DNA of 43,805 nucleotides from Streptomyces palmae (GCF_004684805.1 NZ_SRID01000015.1:1-43805); one strand, 5' to 3'. Shown: positions 33,830 to 43,805, counted from the stretch's first letter. Program-made: numbers and translations. Notes: a model not told the origin generated them from the letters alone.

Positions 33830-35092
33830 ATGGGCTCTGCCACCCGCGCACGCGGTCCCGAGCGTGCCGTATCGCGGCAGCCGTCGCTCACCAGGGGATT
33901 CGGACCGGTGCGGCTCCAGCAGTTGGTGTTGGTGGAGGTCGCGGCGGCGGTGGTCTGCGTCGGCTGGATCATCTCGCCGCTGCTGCTCGCGCCCGCCGGC
34001 GTCATCGCCCTCGTGCTGATCGCGCTCGCCCTGCCGCGGCGCAGGCAGCAGCAGATGACCGACTGGCTGGCCACGGCGGCGGCGCTGCGGCGCCGTCAGA
34101 AGCACGCCAAGGAGCCGGTGGCGCCCGGTACCGACCCGGCACTGGCGCCGGTGGTGGAGTGCGACCCGGCACTGCGTACGTACTCCTACGCCGCGCGGGA
34201 CCGCCGGCAGGTGGGCATGGTGGGCGACGGTACGTTCCTGACCGCGGTGATCCAGGTGCAGGGCACGGATGTGCCGCTGCGGCCGGTGGGCGTCGGTCGG
34301 CCGCTGCCTCTGGGGCTGCTGCACGACGCCCTGCGGGTGGACGACATCCGGTTGGAGTCCGTGCAGGTCGTCCAGCACACCCAGCCGGCGCCGGCGCCTC
34401 ATCTGCCCCCGCAGTCGGTGGCCGCCCGCAGTTACGCGCCCCTGCAGGAGCAGAGCGGTGCGCCGGCGGTGCGGATGACCTGGGTGGCGCTGAAGCTCCA
34501 TCCGGAGCTGTGCGCGGAGGCGGTGGAGGCGCGCGGTGGCGGACTGGAGGGCGCGCAGCGCTGTCTGCTGCGCGCCGTCGACCAGTTGGCCAGTCGGCTG
34601 ACCGGAGCCGGGTTCGCGGCCAAGCCGCTGGAGGAGGGCGAGTTGACAGCGGCCATCGCCACCTCGGCGTGCGCCAATCCGCTGGCGACGGCGCAGGCGG
34701 GGCGCGGGAACGCGCCCACTCGCCGGACCGTCGAGTCCTCCCGCGCCTGGCGCTGCGACGATCGCTGGCACACCAGCTACTGGGTGTCCCGCTGGCCGCA
34801 GTTGGGGCCGGGCACCACCCCGCTCTCGCAGGTCGTGGCGCTGCTCACCGGGGTGCCCGCGCTGGCCACCACCTTCAGCCTGACGCTGAGTCCGGGGCAG
34901 GGCCCGGCGGGCCGTGCCGACGCCCGGATCAGCGGCTATCTGCGGCTCACCGGCCGCAGCGACACGGAGTTGGTGGACGGACGCAAGGCGATGGAACGCG
35001 CCGCACGGAGCATGAAGGTGGCCCTGGTGCGCCTGGACCGCGAGCAGGTGCCCGGGGTGCTCGCGACTCTGCCCTTGGGAGGCACGCGCTGA
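33830..35092 (+). CDS. eccE: Type VII secretion protein EccE
   Basis: EccE lies at the periphery of the ESX membrane complex. The 420-aa product has a short basic N-terminus, two adjacent transmembrane helices (about 30-46 and 50-68) and a large soluble domain, as in the family. The ATG at 33830 is chosen because AAGGTGG lies 6 nt upstream and it gives a normal N-terminus. The stop overlaps the start of the next gene (TGATG), indicating translational coupling. Confidence 0.88.
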   Translation: MGSATRARGPERAVSRQPSLTRGFGPVRLQQLVLVEVAAAVVCVGWIISPLLLAPAGVIALVLIALALPRRRQQQMTDWLATAAALRRRQKHAKEPVAPGTDPALAPVVECDPALRTYSYAARDRRQVGMVGDGTFLTAVIQVQGTDVPLRPVGVGRPLPLGLLHDALRVDDIRLESVQVVQHTQPAPAPHLPPQSVAARSYAPLQEQSGAPAVRMTWVALKLHPELCAEAVEARGGGLEGAQRCLLRAVDQLASRLTGAGFAAKPLEEGELTAAIATSACANPLATAQAGRGNAPTRRTVESSRAWRCDDRWHTSYWVSRWPQLGPGTTPLSQVVALLTGVPALATTFSLTLSPGQGPAGRADARISGYLRLTGRSDTELVDGRKAMERAARSMKVALVRLDREQVPGVLATLPLGGTR

Positions 35093-35961
35093 TGAGCACG
35101 ACAGACATCGGTGGCCCGACCGCCGCCACCCCGGCCCCCCAGGGGGAACCGGTTCAGGTCGGTTTTCCGCACCAGACGGGTGTTCCGAGCCAGCCCGGGT
35201 CCAGGGCCCGGGGCGGCTCCGTACGGGGCGACGGCGCGCCCGCCGGTGGCGCGGGAGGCGTCCGGCGCCCCGGCTTCGGGCTCATAGGTCCGCGCCGCGC
35301 CCGGCACGCCCTGCCGCTGGAGCAACTGGGCGACCTGGGGCTGCCGGTCGGCGATGACGGGGTGACCATCGGCGTGGACCCCCAGGGGGCACCCGCGGTG
35401 CTGGGCTTCAGTCGGCCGGAACCCTTCGACGCGGTGCTCATCGGCGGGCTGTGGACGGCGCAGGCGCTGGCGCTGCGGACCGCCGGCACCGGCGCCCGGA
35501 TCGCGGTGGAGACCGGTCGCCCGCATCTGTGGTCGCACGTGGTCCAGGCCGCGGGCGGCGGGCAGCAGTGCATGACGGTGTTCGAGGTGGGGCGCGTTCC
35601 TCCGCAGGGTCCCTCGGTCAACAGCCCGGTGCTGGTGGTGCGGGACTGCGGAATGCGCCCGCCGCGCGGGCGGGTCTCCGCGCTGCCCTGGCAGGCGGTG
35701 CTGACCCTGCTGCCGTACCTGAGCCCGGTGGCGCCCAGGCTGCTGGAGAACGCCGATCTGGTGGGCGTCCAGCGGGTGTCACCGGACGAGGCCCAGCAGG
35801 TCGGCCGGATCATGGCGCTGCCCGAGGAGGAGGTGGCGGCGCTGCCGACGCTGGGCGACGGGGTCACCCTGTGGTGCGACAGGACCTCTCGGCGGTACGT
35901 CATGACCCAGCCGACGGAGGCCGAGTCGGGGCTGCTGGGCACCCCGCGTCGCGTCGACTGA
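35092..35961 (+). CDS. Conserved protein coupled to EccE
   Basis: The product is 289 aa. The first ~60 residues are Pro/Gly-rich and disordered; the rest is a compact alpha/beta domain without membrane segments (GVTIGVDPQGAPAVLGF, FDAVLIGGLWTAQALALRT, VLVVRDCG). I do not recognise a family. The start overlaps the eccE stop by one base, so the two are made together, and the pair is a regular feature of Streptomyces ESX loci. A cytoplasmic accessory role at the EccE side is inference. Confidence 0.75.
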   Translation: MSTTDIGGPTAATPAPQGEPVQVGFPHQTGVPSQPGSRARGGSVRGDGAPAGGAGGVRRPGFGLIGPRRARHALPLEQLGDLGLPVGDDGVTIGVDPQGAPAVLGFSRPEPFDAVLIGGLWTAQALALRTAGTGARIAVETGRPHLWSHVVQAAGGGQQCMTVFEVGRVPPQGPSVNSPVLVVRDCGMRPPRGRVSALPWQAVLTLLPYLSPVAPRLLENADLVGVQRVSPDEAQQVGRIMALPEEEVAALPTLGDGVTLWCDRTSRRYVMTQPTEAESGLLGTPRRVD

Positions 35962-36241
35962 CACTGCCTCATGCCCGAGTTGCGGCATATGCCCGCACAG
36001 TGGGATGGTGCACCTCCTGTCGCGGTGCGCGGGCGTATGCACGGTGCGTCAGTTTTCTGATGCCCGGGGCACGGCGGGCCTGCCCCCACGGCGCACGGCA
36101 TGACTAGTCTTGTGTGGGCGGTGGCGAACCCGGGCACCGGGTCGCCGCGTCCCACAAGGGGAAAGCCGAGCAGTCGGACGCGCGACGGTAGCGATCGGCC
36201 TCGCCGGACACGCAAGGTGCTCGACCACACCAGGAGGCATT
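35962..36241 (+). promoter_or_regulatory. Promoter region of the EspI-like gene
   Basis: TAGTCT at 36105-36110 is a plausible -10 hexamer with a poor -35, giving a leader of about 125 nt. AGGAGG ends 4 nt before the GTG at 36242 and is a near-perfect ribosome site. Nothing else is recognisable. Confidence 0.4.
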
Positions 36242-39200
36242 GTGAGCAGCGATCGGGACGAGATCCGCACGGGCGGAACCTCACCCGGCGATGATCGGAC
36301 CGACGCGGATCCCGAGCACACCGGCGAGTTCACCATCGACTACAGCACGCCCTCCTGGTACACCCAGGACGCCGCGCCGGCCTCGGGTACCTCCTCCACC
36401 GGTTCGCCCGCCGCCGCGGACGAATCCGGCGGCAAGGACGGCGGCCAGGCGCCGGTTTCGGGCTCCGGGCTGATCCCGCCCCCGCCGCCGACCGGCAGTC
36501 CGGTCCTGGTGCCGGAGGGGTACGGATCCGGTGCCACCACCGACACGCCGACCGCTGAACCCCCCTCCCCGGCGGCTCCGTCCACCGGCGGTGCGGGGAG
36601 CGGCGCCGACGACACCGACGGCGACTTCGTCCTGGCACCCAGCGGCGCCCGGCCGGAGGCGACCGCGGCCACCCCCGGCGCGGCGGAAGCCGAGCGGGGC
36701 GACGAACGGGACGGCGCGGACGGTGCCGGCACCGGCACCACCGATGACGGGGCGGGCACGGCTGCCGCTGAGGACCGTGCCGAGGATGACCGGTCGGCGG
36801 GCGGCGAGCCCGGCAGGACGGACTCAGAGACCACGGACGGCACCGGCGGAGCGGCTGACGCGGCCCCGTCGGGTGTGTCGGGCTCCTCCGGCGCGGGCGC
36901 GGACTCCCCAACGGACACCGCCGAGGAGGCGCCCGCGGCCCTGAAGGACGATGGCGCGGCAGGCGGCACTCCGGCCGATGGCGCCGCGGCGGGCGGCGGT
37001 GCCGTGGGGAGTCCGGCCACCATGCGCTTCTCCAGCGCCGCACTGCGCAGGGAGGTGGCGGAGCGCGCCGCGGCCCAGACCGGGCAAGAGGCCGACGCCC
37101 AGCCGGAGTTCCTGTCCGAATCCGACGCGGTCTCCGACCCCGATGCCTTCGAGGGCATGGTGCGCAGCGAGGGCACGATGCAGTTCTCCGGTGCGGCGCT
37201 GCGCCGCAAGGTCGCGGGCGACGCCGCGCAGGCCGCTCCGTCCGCCGCGCCGCAGGCCGCCGCCGGCGGCGACTGGGCGCCGCAACCCGTTCCGCAGGGC
37301 GGACTCCCGCCGCTGCCCCCGGACTTCGAGCCGGCCGCGCCGCCGGCGCCCACCGGTGGCGGGGAGGCCGGAGCGGTGCCCGCCGCCGGCGCGGGGACTG
37401 CCGCGGAGCCGGGCTCCGGCGCCGTACCGGGTTCCGACTCCACAGCGGACTCCGGCTACGGAAAGACCTTCGCGCGGCTGTCCGCCGACTGGCGGCCGCC
37501 GGTTCCCGGTACGCAGGGGCAGCCCGCTCCTGCCGCCCAGGCCCCCGGCTCCGCCGTCCCGGCCGCGCCCACCGGCGGTGCCGCGCCCGGTGGTTACGGA
37601 TATCCGCGTCCCGAGCCGACGGACGCCGTTCCGCCGGGCCACGGTGTGCCCGGTGGGTACGGGTACCCGCGGCCCGAGCCCACCGACGCCATCCCGGCCG
37701 ATGCGGCGCCGGCCGCGCAGGCTCCGTCCGCCCCCGTACAGCAGACGCCGCCCGTGATGGGGCACGCTCCGGTCCAGCCAGGCCCGAGCGGTCCGGCTCC
37801 GGCCGCCGCCGGCGTGGGCGGTTACGGCTTCCCGCAGCCCACGGCCGGGGCACAGCCGGGCGTCGCGGCCCAGCCGGGGGCCACGGGGCAGCCCGGAGCC
37901 GGGGCCCAGCCGGGCGTCGGGGCCCAGCCGGGCGTCGGGGCCCAGCCAGGGGTCGGCGGGCAGCCGGCTGCCGGGTACATCCCCGGTCAGCAGGGCGCCC
38001 CGCAGCACGGGGCCCCCGGGCAGGGCGGCGCGCAGCCCGGCCCCGCCCCGGCACCGGGCGGTTACGGCTTCCCGCAGCCGGCGGCGGATGCCCGCCCGCA
38101 GGGCGCCCAGCTGCCCGGCCAGACAGGTCCGGCCCAGGCGCAGGCCGGTTACGGCTATCCGCAGCACGGCGGCCCGGTCGCCCCCGGCCCGCAGGGAGCG
38201 CCGGGTACCGATGCCCAGGCCGGCTACGGCTACCCGCAGGACTCGGGGGCCGCCGGGGCGCAGAACGCCGGCCCCGCCGACCCGCGTACCGGCGGCTGGC
38301 CCACCATCTCGCCCGAGCAGCGCCAGCGACCGGGGCACGGAGCGGGCGCCCCGTTGGGCTACACGGCAGCGGTGGAGCTGTCCTCGGACCGGCTGCTGCG
38401 CAACAAGCCCAAGCCCCGCAAGCAGGGCAGTCCGGGTGGCCGGTTCAAGATCGGCGGCAAGAAGGAGGAGGCCGAGCGGCAGCGGAAGCTGGAGCTGATC
38501 CGCACGCCGGTGCTGTCCTGCTACCGGATCGCCGTGATCAGCCTCAAGGGCGGTGTCGGCAAGACCACCACCACGACCGCGCTGGGCGCCACTCTCGCCA
38601 GCGAGCGCCAGGACAAGGTCATCGCGATCGACGCCAACCCGGACGCGGGCACCCTGGGCCGCCGGGTGCGGCGCGAGACCGGGGCGACCATCCGCGACCT
38701 GGTGACGGCCATCCCGTACCTCAACAGCTACATGGACATCCGACGGTTCACCTCGCAGGCGCCGTCCGGCCTGGAGATCCTCGCCAACGACGTGGACCCG
38801 GCCGTCTCGACGACCTTCAATGACGAGGACTACCGCAGGGTCATCGGCGTGCTGGGCAAGCAGTACCCGATCATCCTCACCGACTCGGGCACCGGTCTGC
38901 TGTACAGCGCCATGCGGGGCGTGCTCGACCTCGCCGACCAGCTGATCATCATCTCCACCCCCTCGGTGGACGGGGCCAGCAGTGCCAGCACCACCTTGGA
39001 CTGGCTCTCCGCGCACGGTTACGCCGATCTCGTCTCGCGGAGCATCACCGTGATCTCCGGAGTCCGCGAGACCGGGAAGATGATCAAGGTGGAGGACATC
39101 GTCTCCCACTTCGAGACGCGTTGCCGCGGTGTCGTCGTGGTGCCGTTCGACGAGCACCTGTCCGCCGGTGCCGAGGTGGACCTGGAGATGATGCGGCCGA

Positions 39201-39766
39201 AGACCCGGGAGGCGTACTTCAACCTCTCCGCGATGGTGGCCGAGGACTTCACCCGGGCCCAGCAGGCGCAGGGGCTGTGGACGGGCGACGGCAGCTCCCA
39301 GCCCCCGCCGCACCTGGCCCCGCCGATCCCGGGCCAGGGCGTACCGGCCGGCCCGCTGCCGGGGCAGGCCCAGCCGGGCGGTTACGCCCCCGGGCAGCCG
39401 CAGCCGGGCGGCTACCCGGCCCAGGCCCAGCCGGGGCAGCCGCAGCCGGGCCAGTTCGTACCGCAGCCCCAACCGGGGGCTCAGCAGTACCCGCAGCAGT
39501 ACCCGGGGCAGCCCGGGCAGCCGCAGGCCGGCGCGCCCGTCCAGCAGGGCCAGGCGTGGGTCCAGCCCGGCCAGCAGGCCGCTGCGCAGGGCGGTTGGCA
39601 GCAGCCGGGAGCGGCGGCACCGGCCGCGGGGCAGGCGCCGGTCCCGGGACAGCCCTACGCCCCGCAGCCGGGCCAGGTCTGGCCGCAGCAAGGGGGGCAG
39701 GTTCAGCCGCAGCCCGGGCAGCCGGGCGTGCCTGACGGGCAGCAGCCGCCCGCGCCCCAGCAGTAG
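36242..39766 (+). CDS. EspI-like MinD/ParA-type ATPase (SCO5717-like)
   Basis: The product is 1174 aa. Residues 1-720 are an acidic then Pro/Gly/Gln-rich disordered region with two copies of MxFSxAALRRxVA (about 261 and 313), [13 protein letters not shown] repeats and a GAQPGV tandem array. The ATPase domain follows, with the deviant Walker [11 protein letters not shown] (about 769), DANPDAG and a MinD-like core to about 1010. A second Pro/Gln-rich tail ends the protein. M. tuberculosis EspI has the same Pro-rich plus SIMIBI-ATPase layout and modulates ESX-1. Streptomyces relatives are named SCO5717-type growth-regulating ATPases. A strong terminator follows. Confidence 0.88.
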   Translation: MSSDRDEIRTGGTSPGDDRTDADPEHTGEFTIDYSTPSWYTQDAAPASGTSSTGSPAAADESGGKDGGQAPVSGSGLIPPPPPTGSPVLVPEGYGSGATTDTPTAEPPSPAAPSTGGAGSGADDTDGDFVLAPSGARPEATAATPGAAEAERGDERDGADGAGTGTTDDGAGTAAAEDRAEDDRSAGGEPGRTDSETTDGTGGAADAAPSGVSGSSGAGADSPTDTAEEAPAALKDDGAAGGTPADGAAAGGGAVGSPATMRFSSAALRREVAERAAAQTGQEADAQPEFLSESDAVSDPDAFEGMVRSEGTMQFSGAALRRKVAGDAAQAAPSAAPQAAAGGDWAPQPVPQGGLPPLPPDFEPAAPPAPTGGGEAGAVPAAGAGTAAEPGSGAVPGSDSTADSGYGKTFARLSADWRPPVPGTQGQPAPAAQAPGSAVPAAPTGGAAPGGYGYPRPEPTDAVPPGHGVPGGYGYPRPEPTDAIPADAAPAAQAPSAPVQQTPPVMGHAPVQPGPSGPAPAAAGVGGYGFPQPTAGAQPGVAAQPGATGQPGAGAQPGVGAQPGVGAQPGVGGQPAAGYIPGQQGAPQHGAPGQGGAQPGPAPAPGGYGFPQPAADARPQGAQLPGQTGPAQAQAGYGYPQHGGPVAPGPQGAPGTDAQAGYGYPQDSGAAGAQNAGPADPRTGGWPTISPEQRQRPGHGAGAPLGYTAAVELSSDRLLRNKPKPRKQGSPGGRFKIGGKKEEAERQRKLELIRTPVLSCYRIAVISLKGGVGKTTTTTALGATLASERQDKVIAIDANPDAGTLGRRVRRETGATIRDLVTAIPYLNSYMDIRRFTSQAPSGLEILANDVDPAVSTTFNDEDYRRVIGVLGKQYPIILTDSGTGLLYSAMRGVLDLADQLIIISTPSVDGASSASTTLDWLSAHGYADLVSRSITVISGVRETGKMIKVEDIVSHFETRCRGVVVVPFDEHLSAGAEVDLEMMRPKTREAYFNLSAMVAEDFTRAQQAQGLWTGDGSSQPPPHLAPPIPGQGVPAGPLPGQAQPGGYAPGQPQPGGYPAQAQPGQPQPGQFVPQPQPGAQQYPQQYPGQPGQPQAGAPVQQGQAWVQPGQQAAAQGGWQQPGAAAPAAGQAPVPGQPYAPQPGQVWPQQGGQVQPQPGQPGVPDGQQPPAPQQ
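37847..37972 (+). repeat. 18-bp coding tandem array (GAQPGV)n
   Basis: Seven 18-bp units encode GAQPGV or close variants ([18 protein letters not shown]). Three central units are nearly identical in DNA, consistent with recent slippage. Copy number probably varies among strains. Confidence 0.85.
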
Positions 39767-39781
39767 GCGACAGACCTGCGG

Positions 39782-39826
39782 CCCGCCGCGGCCCCCGCGC
39801 CGATCGCGCGCGGGGGCCGCGGCGGG
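39782..39826 (+). terminator. Terminator of the EspI-like gene
   Basis: A perfect 19-bp GC stem (39782-39800 and 39808-39826) with a 7-nt loop begins 15 nt after the stop codon. Confidence 0.85.
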
Positions 39827-39832
39827 ACACAG

Positions 39833-39879
39833 CGACAGGGAGAGGCCCCGGGCTTGGTGCCCGGGGCCTCTCCCTGTCG
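39833..39879 (-). terminator. Terminator of ribF
   Basis: A perfect 20-bp stem, CGACAGGGAGAGGCCCCGGG (39833-39852) with its complement at 39860-39879, and a 7-nt loop lie 34 nt after the ribF stop. With the adjacent hairpin it insulates the two convergent genes. Confidence 0.85.
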
Positions 39880-39913
39880 TATGGCGCGGCGCGTCCGGTG
39901 GCGGGTGCGCCGC

Positions 39914-40897
39914 TCAGTCCTCGGCGCCGCCGACCGCGCCCGAGGCGCCCGCGGTGTGCTCCGCGACCAGGTCGCGAGCCCGCTTCACATCGATCGCCAT
40001 CCGCTCCAGCAGCGCCTCGATGGAGTCGAACTTCTCCTGGCCGCGCAGATACGCCAGGAAGTCCACCTCCACATGGAGGCCGTAGAGGTCGAGCCCGACG
40101 CGGTCGATGGCATACGCCTCCACCGTCCGCTCGGTGCCGTCGAACTGCGGGTTGGTGCCCACCGAGATCGCCGCCGGCATCCGCTCGCCGGCCGCGGTCA
40201 GCCACCCCGCGTACACGCCGTCGACGGGGACCGCGGTGTGCGGCACGGTCTCGACGTTCGCGGTCGGATAGCCGAGCTCCCGGCCGCGCTGGGCGCCCCG
40301 GACCACCAGGCCCTCGACACGGTGCGGACGGCCCAGCACCTCCATCGCGCCCTCGACGTCGCCCGCCGCGACCAGCCTGCGGGCCAGGGTGGAGGAGAAC
40401 GGCTCGCCGCCGCCCGCCGTCCCGCGCTCGCACAGGTCGATGACCTCGACCTCGTAGTCGTAGGTGGCGCCCAGCTCCCGCAGGAAGGCGACGTCTCCGG
40501 CGGCCCGGTGCCCGAAACGGAAGTTGGGGCCCTCCACCACGAGCCGTGCCCGCAGCTTGTCGACCAGCACCTTGACGACGAAGTCGCCGGGGGTGAGCTG
40601 CGAGAACTCGGTGGTGAAGGGCAGGATCAGCATCGCGTCCACGCCCAGCTCGGCCATCAGCTCCGCGCGCCGGTGGTGCGGGGACAGCAGCGGCGGATGG
40701 CTGCCGGGGCGCACCACCTCACTGGGGTGGGGGTCGAAGGTGACCACCACCGCGGGCACGCCGAGCTCTCGCGCACGTGCCACGGTGCGGCCGATGATCA
40801 GCTGGTGCCCACGGTGCACCCCGTCGTAGGAGCCGATGGTGACGACGCTGCGCCCCCAGTCCTCGGGGATGTCCTCCAAGCCACGCCAGCGCTGCAC
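39914..40897 (-). CDS. ribF: Bifunctional riboflavin kinase / FAD synthetase
   Basis: RibF phosphorylates riboflavin to FMN and adenylylates FMN to FAD. The 327-aa protein has an N-terminal nucleotidyltransferase domain with GSYDGVHRGHQ (22-32), and a C-terminal kinase domain with RGRELGYPTANV (about 204-215). Length is normal. The GTG start has GAGGAG about 9 nt upstream. In actinomycetes ribF normally lies beside truB; here the next gene upstream is a large unknown protein with a 159-bp gap. Confidence 0.95.
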   Translation of the reverse strand: MQRWRGLEDIPEDWGRSVVTIGSYDGVHRGHQLIIGRTVARARELGVPAVVVTFDPHPSEVVRPGSHPPLLSPHHRRAELMAELGVDAMLILPFTTEFSQLTPGDFVVKVLVDKLRARLVVEGPNFRFGHRAAGDVAFLRELGATYDYEVEVIDLCERGTAGGGEPFSSTLARRLVAAGDVEGAMEVLGRPHRVEGLVVRGAQRGRELGYPTANVETVPHTAVPVDGVYAGWLTAAGERMPAAISVGTNPQFDGTERTVEAYAIDRVGLDLYGLHVEVDFLAYLRGQEKFDSIEALLERMAIDVKRARDLVAEHTAGASGAVGGAED

Positions 40898-41056
40898 TGT
40901 GCCCGCTCCTCGCCCGAACTCTTGTCTGTCGACTTCGCAGGTCTAAGACTGCCATGCCCGAGCGTGATGCCCAGCATCGGCCAGCCCAGCGGCACTGCGA
41001 CGCATGTCTCACTCGCCGACCACCGCCGCGGCTCCCTGCCCGAGACCGGCCCCCGA

Positions 41057-43805
41057 TCAGCCGTGGGCCGGGTGCGCGTCGGCCGACCACTCCTCGATCC
41101 GCGGGCCGTCGAGCCGGCACAGCGGCACGCCTGCCTCGACCACGCGCTCCCGCGGTCCCACGGAGCCGTTGCGCGCCAGCAGCTCGCACTCGCGCCGGGC
41201 GGCCGGGCCCGGCACCGTCGCCCACTCCTCCGGCGCCGACTCCAGCCAGCCGCGCACCAGCCGGGCGAAGCCGGGCACCTCGCGGGCCAGCCGCACCAGC
41301 CGGCGGTCGAAGCAGGCCGCGCCCTCCGGGGTGCGCGCCAGGAGCATGGCGGTGCGGTGCACCAGTTCCCGGGTGCGTGCCTCGCCGCGGGCCGCCGCGC
41401 CCTCGGCCGCGGCGCGCAGCAGGGCCTCCAGGACCGCGGCGTTGCCGCAGCCGGTCTCCGGCTGCCCGGCGGAGCCGTACCGCTCCCGCTCCAGCAGCAC
41501 CTCCAGGAGTTCGGCGCGGAGCGGGCGGGAGGCGGGGGTACCGGGAGAGGCCAGCACCGGTGCCAAGGCCCGCCGCACCTGGGGCGGGTGTGCCCGCAGC
41601 ATCTCCAGGACCAGCGGGAAGAGCACGGCCCGGGCGGCGGGCCCCTGCTCGAGCCGGCGGTCGACGAACCCGGCGGCGTACCGCGCCCCGTGCGCCCGCC
41701 GTTCGACCAACTCGCGCACCAGTCGGGCGGCGCGAGTGGCCAGTTCCGGATCGGTCAGCTCCGCGAGCACCCGCAGCACCTCGCCGGTCGCCGGGCCCGG
41801 CTCCCGCACGCGCTCCCGGAACGCCTCCAGGACCGCGTCGGCATGGGTGTCCAGGGCCGGGACCAGGGCCTGCGGCGGCAGTTGCGGATCACCGGCCGCG
41901 AAGTGCTCCAGTGCGCGCGGCAGATACGCGCCGCGTGTCACCGGATCGCGGACGAGCAGGCCGAGCGCGGCCCCGTGCGGGGAACCGTCGGTGGGCCGGT
42001 CGAGCAGGGCCAGCGCGGCGCGGCGGAGCAGGCGGTGGTCGTCCTCGGTGCGCGCCGACTCCGCCGCGAGCCGCCCGTAGGTCACCGCCGCCGTCCACCG
42101 CTCGGGGCGCTCGCCGTGCGCCCAGCGGTCCACCGCCCGGCACAGGGCGGCGGGCTCCTCCTCGGCGAGTGCCCCCAGCAACTCGGCGGCCCGCGGGTGG
42201 GCCGTGTCCGCCAGCGCCTCGGTCAACTCGTCCAGCGCTCGACGGCGGTGCGTGTAGAGCAGGGCCTGTGCGGCGGCGGCCACCGTGGCCCGTGGCTGCG
42301 GGGTGGGTGCCGCGGCGGGCCGCGGAAGAGGGCGCTCATCGTCGAACCAGCCGCACAGCAAGGGCTGTACGGTGCCGGGCTCGGCGCTGAGCAGGGCACC
42401 GACGGCCGCCAGAAAGCGGTCCGGCGGGCAGGCGCTCTCGGACGGACGGGGCGGAGACCCGGTGCCGGGTGCGGGGGTTGTCGCCGGCCGCGGCGGAGGG
42501 GGCTGGTCCGCGAAGATCAGGCAGCGCAGCAGCTCCAGGCGGTCGGCGGTGGCCAGGGGCAGCCGCAGCCAGAACCAGGGGCCGAACTCGCCCAGGGCGG
42601 CCAGCGGCCCGAGGGTGCCCAGGCCGGCCGAGGCCCCGGACCGGGCACCGGCCGACCCCCACCCGGGGCGTTCGGCACCCGGGTCGCCCGGCATCGCCGC
42701 CTGCTCGTCACGGCGGTCCGGTCCCCCGCCGGCACCGTAGCCGCCCGGCGCCGCCGCCTTCCCCCGGTCGGGGGTCGGCACCCGGCGCGGGGACGGCACC
42801 CTCGCGGCGTCGAGCGCCGCGTACGGGGCCGGAGACGGGGCTCCGTCGGACGGGGAGCCCGGCACCGTCCCGTCCATGGCGCGATCCGCCGGAGGGTCGG
42901 TACGGCGGCCCCCGGAGCAGAAGCCCCCGCGCTCCACGGCCCGTGCCGTGATCCGCTCGGCGAGCTCGGTCAGCACCGGAAGGTACGGGGTGGCGTCCGG
43001 TACCCGGAGCAGCACCTCACCGAGGAGATGGGCCGCCCACCAGGCCGCCTCGGCGCGCTGTCCGCGCTCCCGTGGGGGGCCGGTGCGGACCGGGGCGGCC
43101 GAGCGGTCCGCCACCGCCACCAGATCCGCCAGATACCGGGCGAGTTCGTCCGGCCCCCGCCGCCTGCCGAGCAGCAGCAGCGCCTGGAGCACCGGGCCGA
43201 TCCGGTGCCGGGGCACCGGCAGCGAACGAGGACGGGCCGCGGGCCCCACGCCGGTGGCGGCGGCATCGGAGGGAACGGACTCGACCACCGCGCCATCCTG
43301 GTCGGCCGGTGCCGCCCAGGAGGGGACCGCGCCCGGCTCGTCCGCCGGCGCACGCCCGGGTCCCTCCCCCGCCTCCTGGAACCGGCGGTGGACCAAGGCG
43401 TACAGCGCCGCGTCCAGATCCAGGTGGAGGCCCTGGAGCCAGTCCGCCAACTCCTCGTGGGCGAAGCGGTATCCGCACCCCGCGGGCACCAGCAGACCCT
43501 CGGTGAGGACGGCCGACGCCCAGCCGGTGCGCCAGGGGAAGACCTCCTCGAAGGACTCGCGGTCCAGTTCACCCTGGCCCGGCCCCAGGCAGCGCCGCGC
43601 CGCCTCGTGCACCCGCCCCGCCGCCCTGGCCGCCAGCCGGCGGACGGCACGGGGGCGCGGGGGCGGATTCTCGGCGGCGGACAGCCGGATCGCGATGCGC
43701 AGACACGCCAGGTCCAGATAGGCGGCGAAGATCTCCCAGCGGTCCGGGGGCTCCGGGGGCGCTCCGGGAACCCCACCCGGCCCGTCCTCCGGCGCCCGGC
43801 CGCCC
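41057..43805 (-). CDS. C-terminal part of a large STAND/helical-repeat protein (partial)
   Basis: At least 916 residues are visible and the frame is open to the window edge, so the N-terminus is missing. The visible part begins with helices (WEIFAAYLDLACLRIAIRLS), then a winged-helix-like block (YRFAHEELADWLQGLHLDLD) that resembles the end of a STAND/NACHT-type ATPase module. A long Arg/Ala/Leu-rich region with helical repeats follows, interrupted by a Pro/Gly-rich insert (about 42640-42920). No catalytic motif is visible here. I vaguely associate such genes near ribF with a trypsin-like protease N-terminus, but this cannot be checked in the window. Confidence 0.6.
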   Translation of the reverse strand, partial: GGRAPEDGPGGVPGAPPEPPDRWEIFAAYLDLACLRIAIRLSAAENPPPRPRAVRRLAARAAGRVHEAARRCLGPGQGELDRESFEEVFPWRTGWASAVLTEGLLVPAGCGYRFAHEELADWLQGLHLDLDAALYALVHRRFQEAGEGPGRAPADEPGAVPSWAAPADQDGAVVESVPSDAAATGVGPAARPRSLPVPRHRIGPVLQALLLLGRRRGPDELARYLADLVAVADRSAAPVRTGPPRERGQRAEAAWWAAHLLGEVLLRVPDATPYLPVLTELAERITARAVERGGFCSGGRRTDPPADRAMDGTVPGSPSDGAPSPAPYAALDAARVPSPRRVPTPDRGKAAAPGGYGAGGGPDRRDEQAAMPGDPGAERPGWGSAGARSGASAGLGTLGPLAALGEFGPWFWLRLPLATADRLELLRCLIFADQPPPPRPATTPAPGTGSPPRPSESACPPDRFLAAVGALLSAEPGTVQPLLCGWFDDERPLPRPAAAPTPQPRATVAAAAQALLYTHRRRALDELTEALADTAHPRAAELLGALAEEEPAALCRAVDRWAHGERPERWTAAVTYGRLAAESARTEDDHRLLRRAALALLDRPTDGSPHGAALGLLVRDPVTRGAYLPRALEHFAAGDPQLPPQALVPALDTHADAVLEAFRERVREPGPATGEVLRVLAELTDPELATRAARLVRELVERRAHGARYAAGFVDRRLEQGPAARAVLFPLVLEMLRAHPPQVRRALAPVLASPGTPASRPLRAELLEVLLERERYGSAGQPETGCGNAAVLEALLRAAAEGAAARGEARTRELVHRTAMLLARTPEGAACFDRRLVRLAREVPGFARLVRGWLESAPEEWATVPGPAARRECELLARNGSVGPRERVVEAGVPLCRLDGPRIEEWSADAHPAHG

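Noticed and set aside
37847-37972. Short regular repeats as a possible CRISPR array
   Set aside because: The 18-bp units are contiguous, in frame and encode a GAQPGV tandem; there are no spacers or cas genes.
36824-39691. A 955-codon minus-strand open frame opposite the EspI-like gene
   Set aside because: It is antisense to the Walker A ATPase and consists mostly of Arg/Gly/Leu repeats caused by the coding repeats.

Overview
The window is from a high-GC actinomycete and is almost certainly Streptomyces or a very close relative. The reasons are strongly G/C-biased third codon positions, frequent GTG and TTG starts, -10 elements of the TAGGCT/TAGGAT type, a Streptomyces-type rRNA leader at the left edge, and a gene order (rnj-dapA-thyX ... 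dapB-M16 peptidase-pnp-rpsO, then a type VII secretion locus, then an EspI-like ATPase and ribF) that I recognise from Streptomyces chromosomes.

Layout. Positions 1-300 hold the promoter/leader of an rRNA operon reading leftwards out of the window. Positions 448-10548 are housekeeping genes, mostly on the minus strand: RNase J (rnj), dapA, thyX, a small membrane protein, dapB, an M16 zinc protease, pnp and rpsO. One PH-like membrane protein runs the other way at 4430-5005. Several strong hairpins lie here, two of them inside coding sequence.

Positions 10775-35961 form a type VII (ESX) secretion locus with a full core: eccD, eccC, eccB, eccE and mycP. It also has a beta-propeller protein, a WXG100 pair (esxB-esxA), and a two-gene module behind eccC whose 722-residue member carries a WxG motif. 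A decayed membrane-protein gene sits at 20630-21450.

The most unusual part is 22612-30353. A three-gene cassette occurs twice in tandem: a ~160-residue helical protein with a YxxxD motif, a ~600-650-residue protein with an N-terminal WxG domain and a long Pro-rich repeat tail, and its own mycosin. Each cassette starts from a nearly identical 178-bp segment that contains a promoter and a palindrome. A deletion-scarred remnant of mycP lies between the cassettes. I read the gene pairs as a Streptomyces counterpart of mycobacterial PE/PPE pairs, each with a dedicated protease.

Positions 36242-39766 encode a large EspI-like MinD/ParA-type ATPase with disordered flanks. It is followed by two strong facing terminators, then ribF, and then the C-terminal part of a large protein that runs off the right edge.

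How the parts would work together: EccB, EccC, EccD and EccE form the membrane translocon. EccC recognises ESX substrates (EsxA/EsxB, the YxxxD/WxG pairs, possibly the 722-residue protein). MycP stabilises or processes at the outer face, with two further mycosins tied to the paired substrates. The EspI-like ATPase probably regulates secretion or links it to growth.
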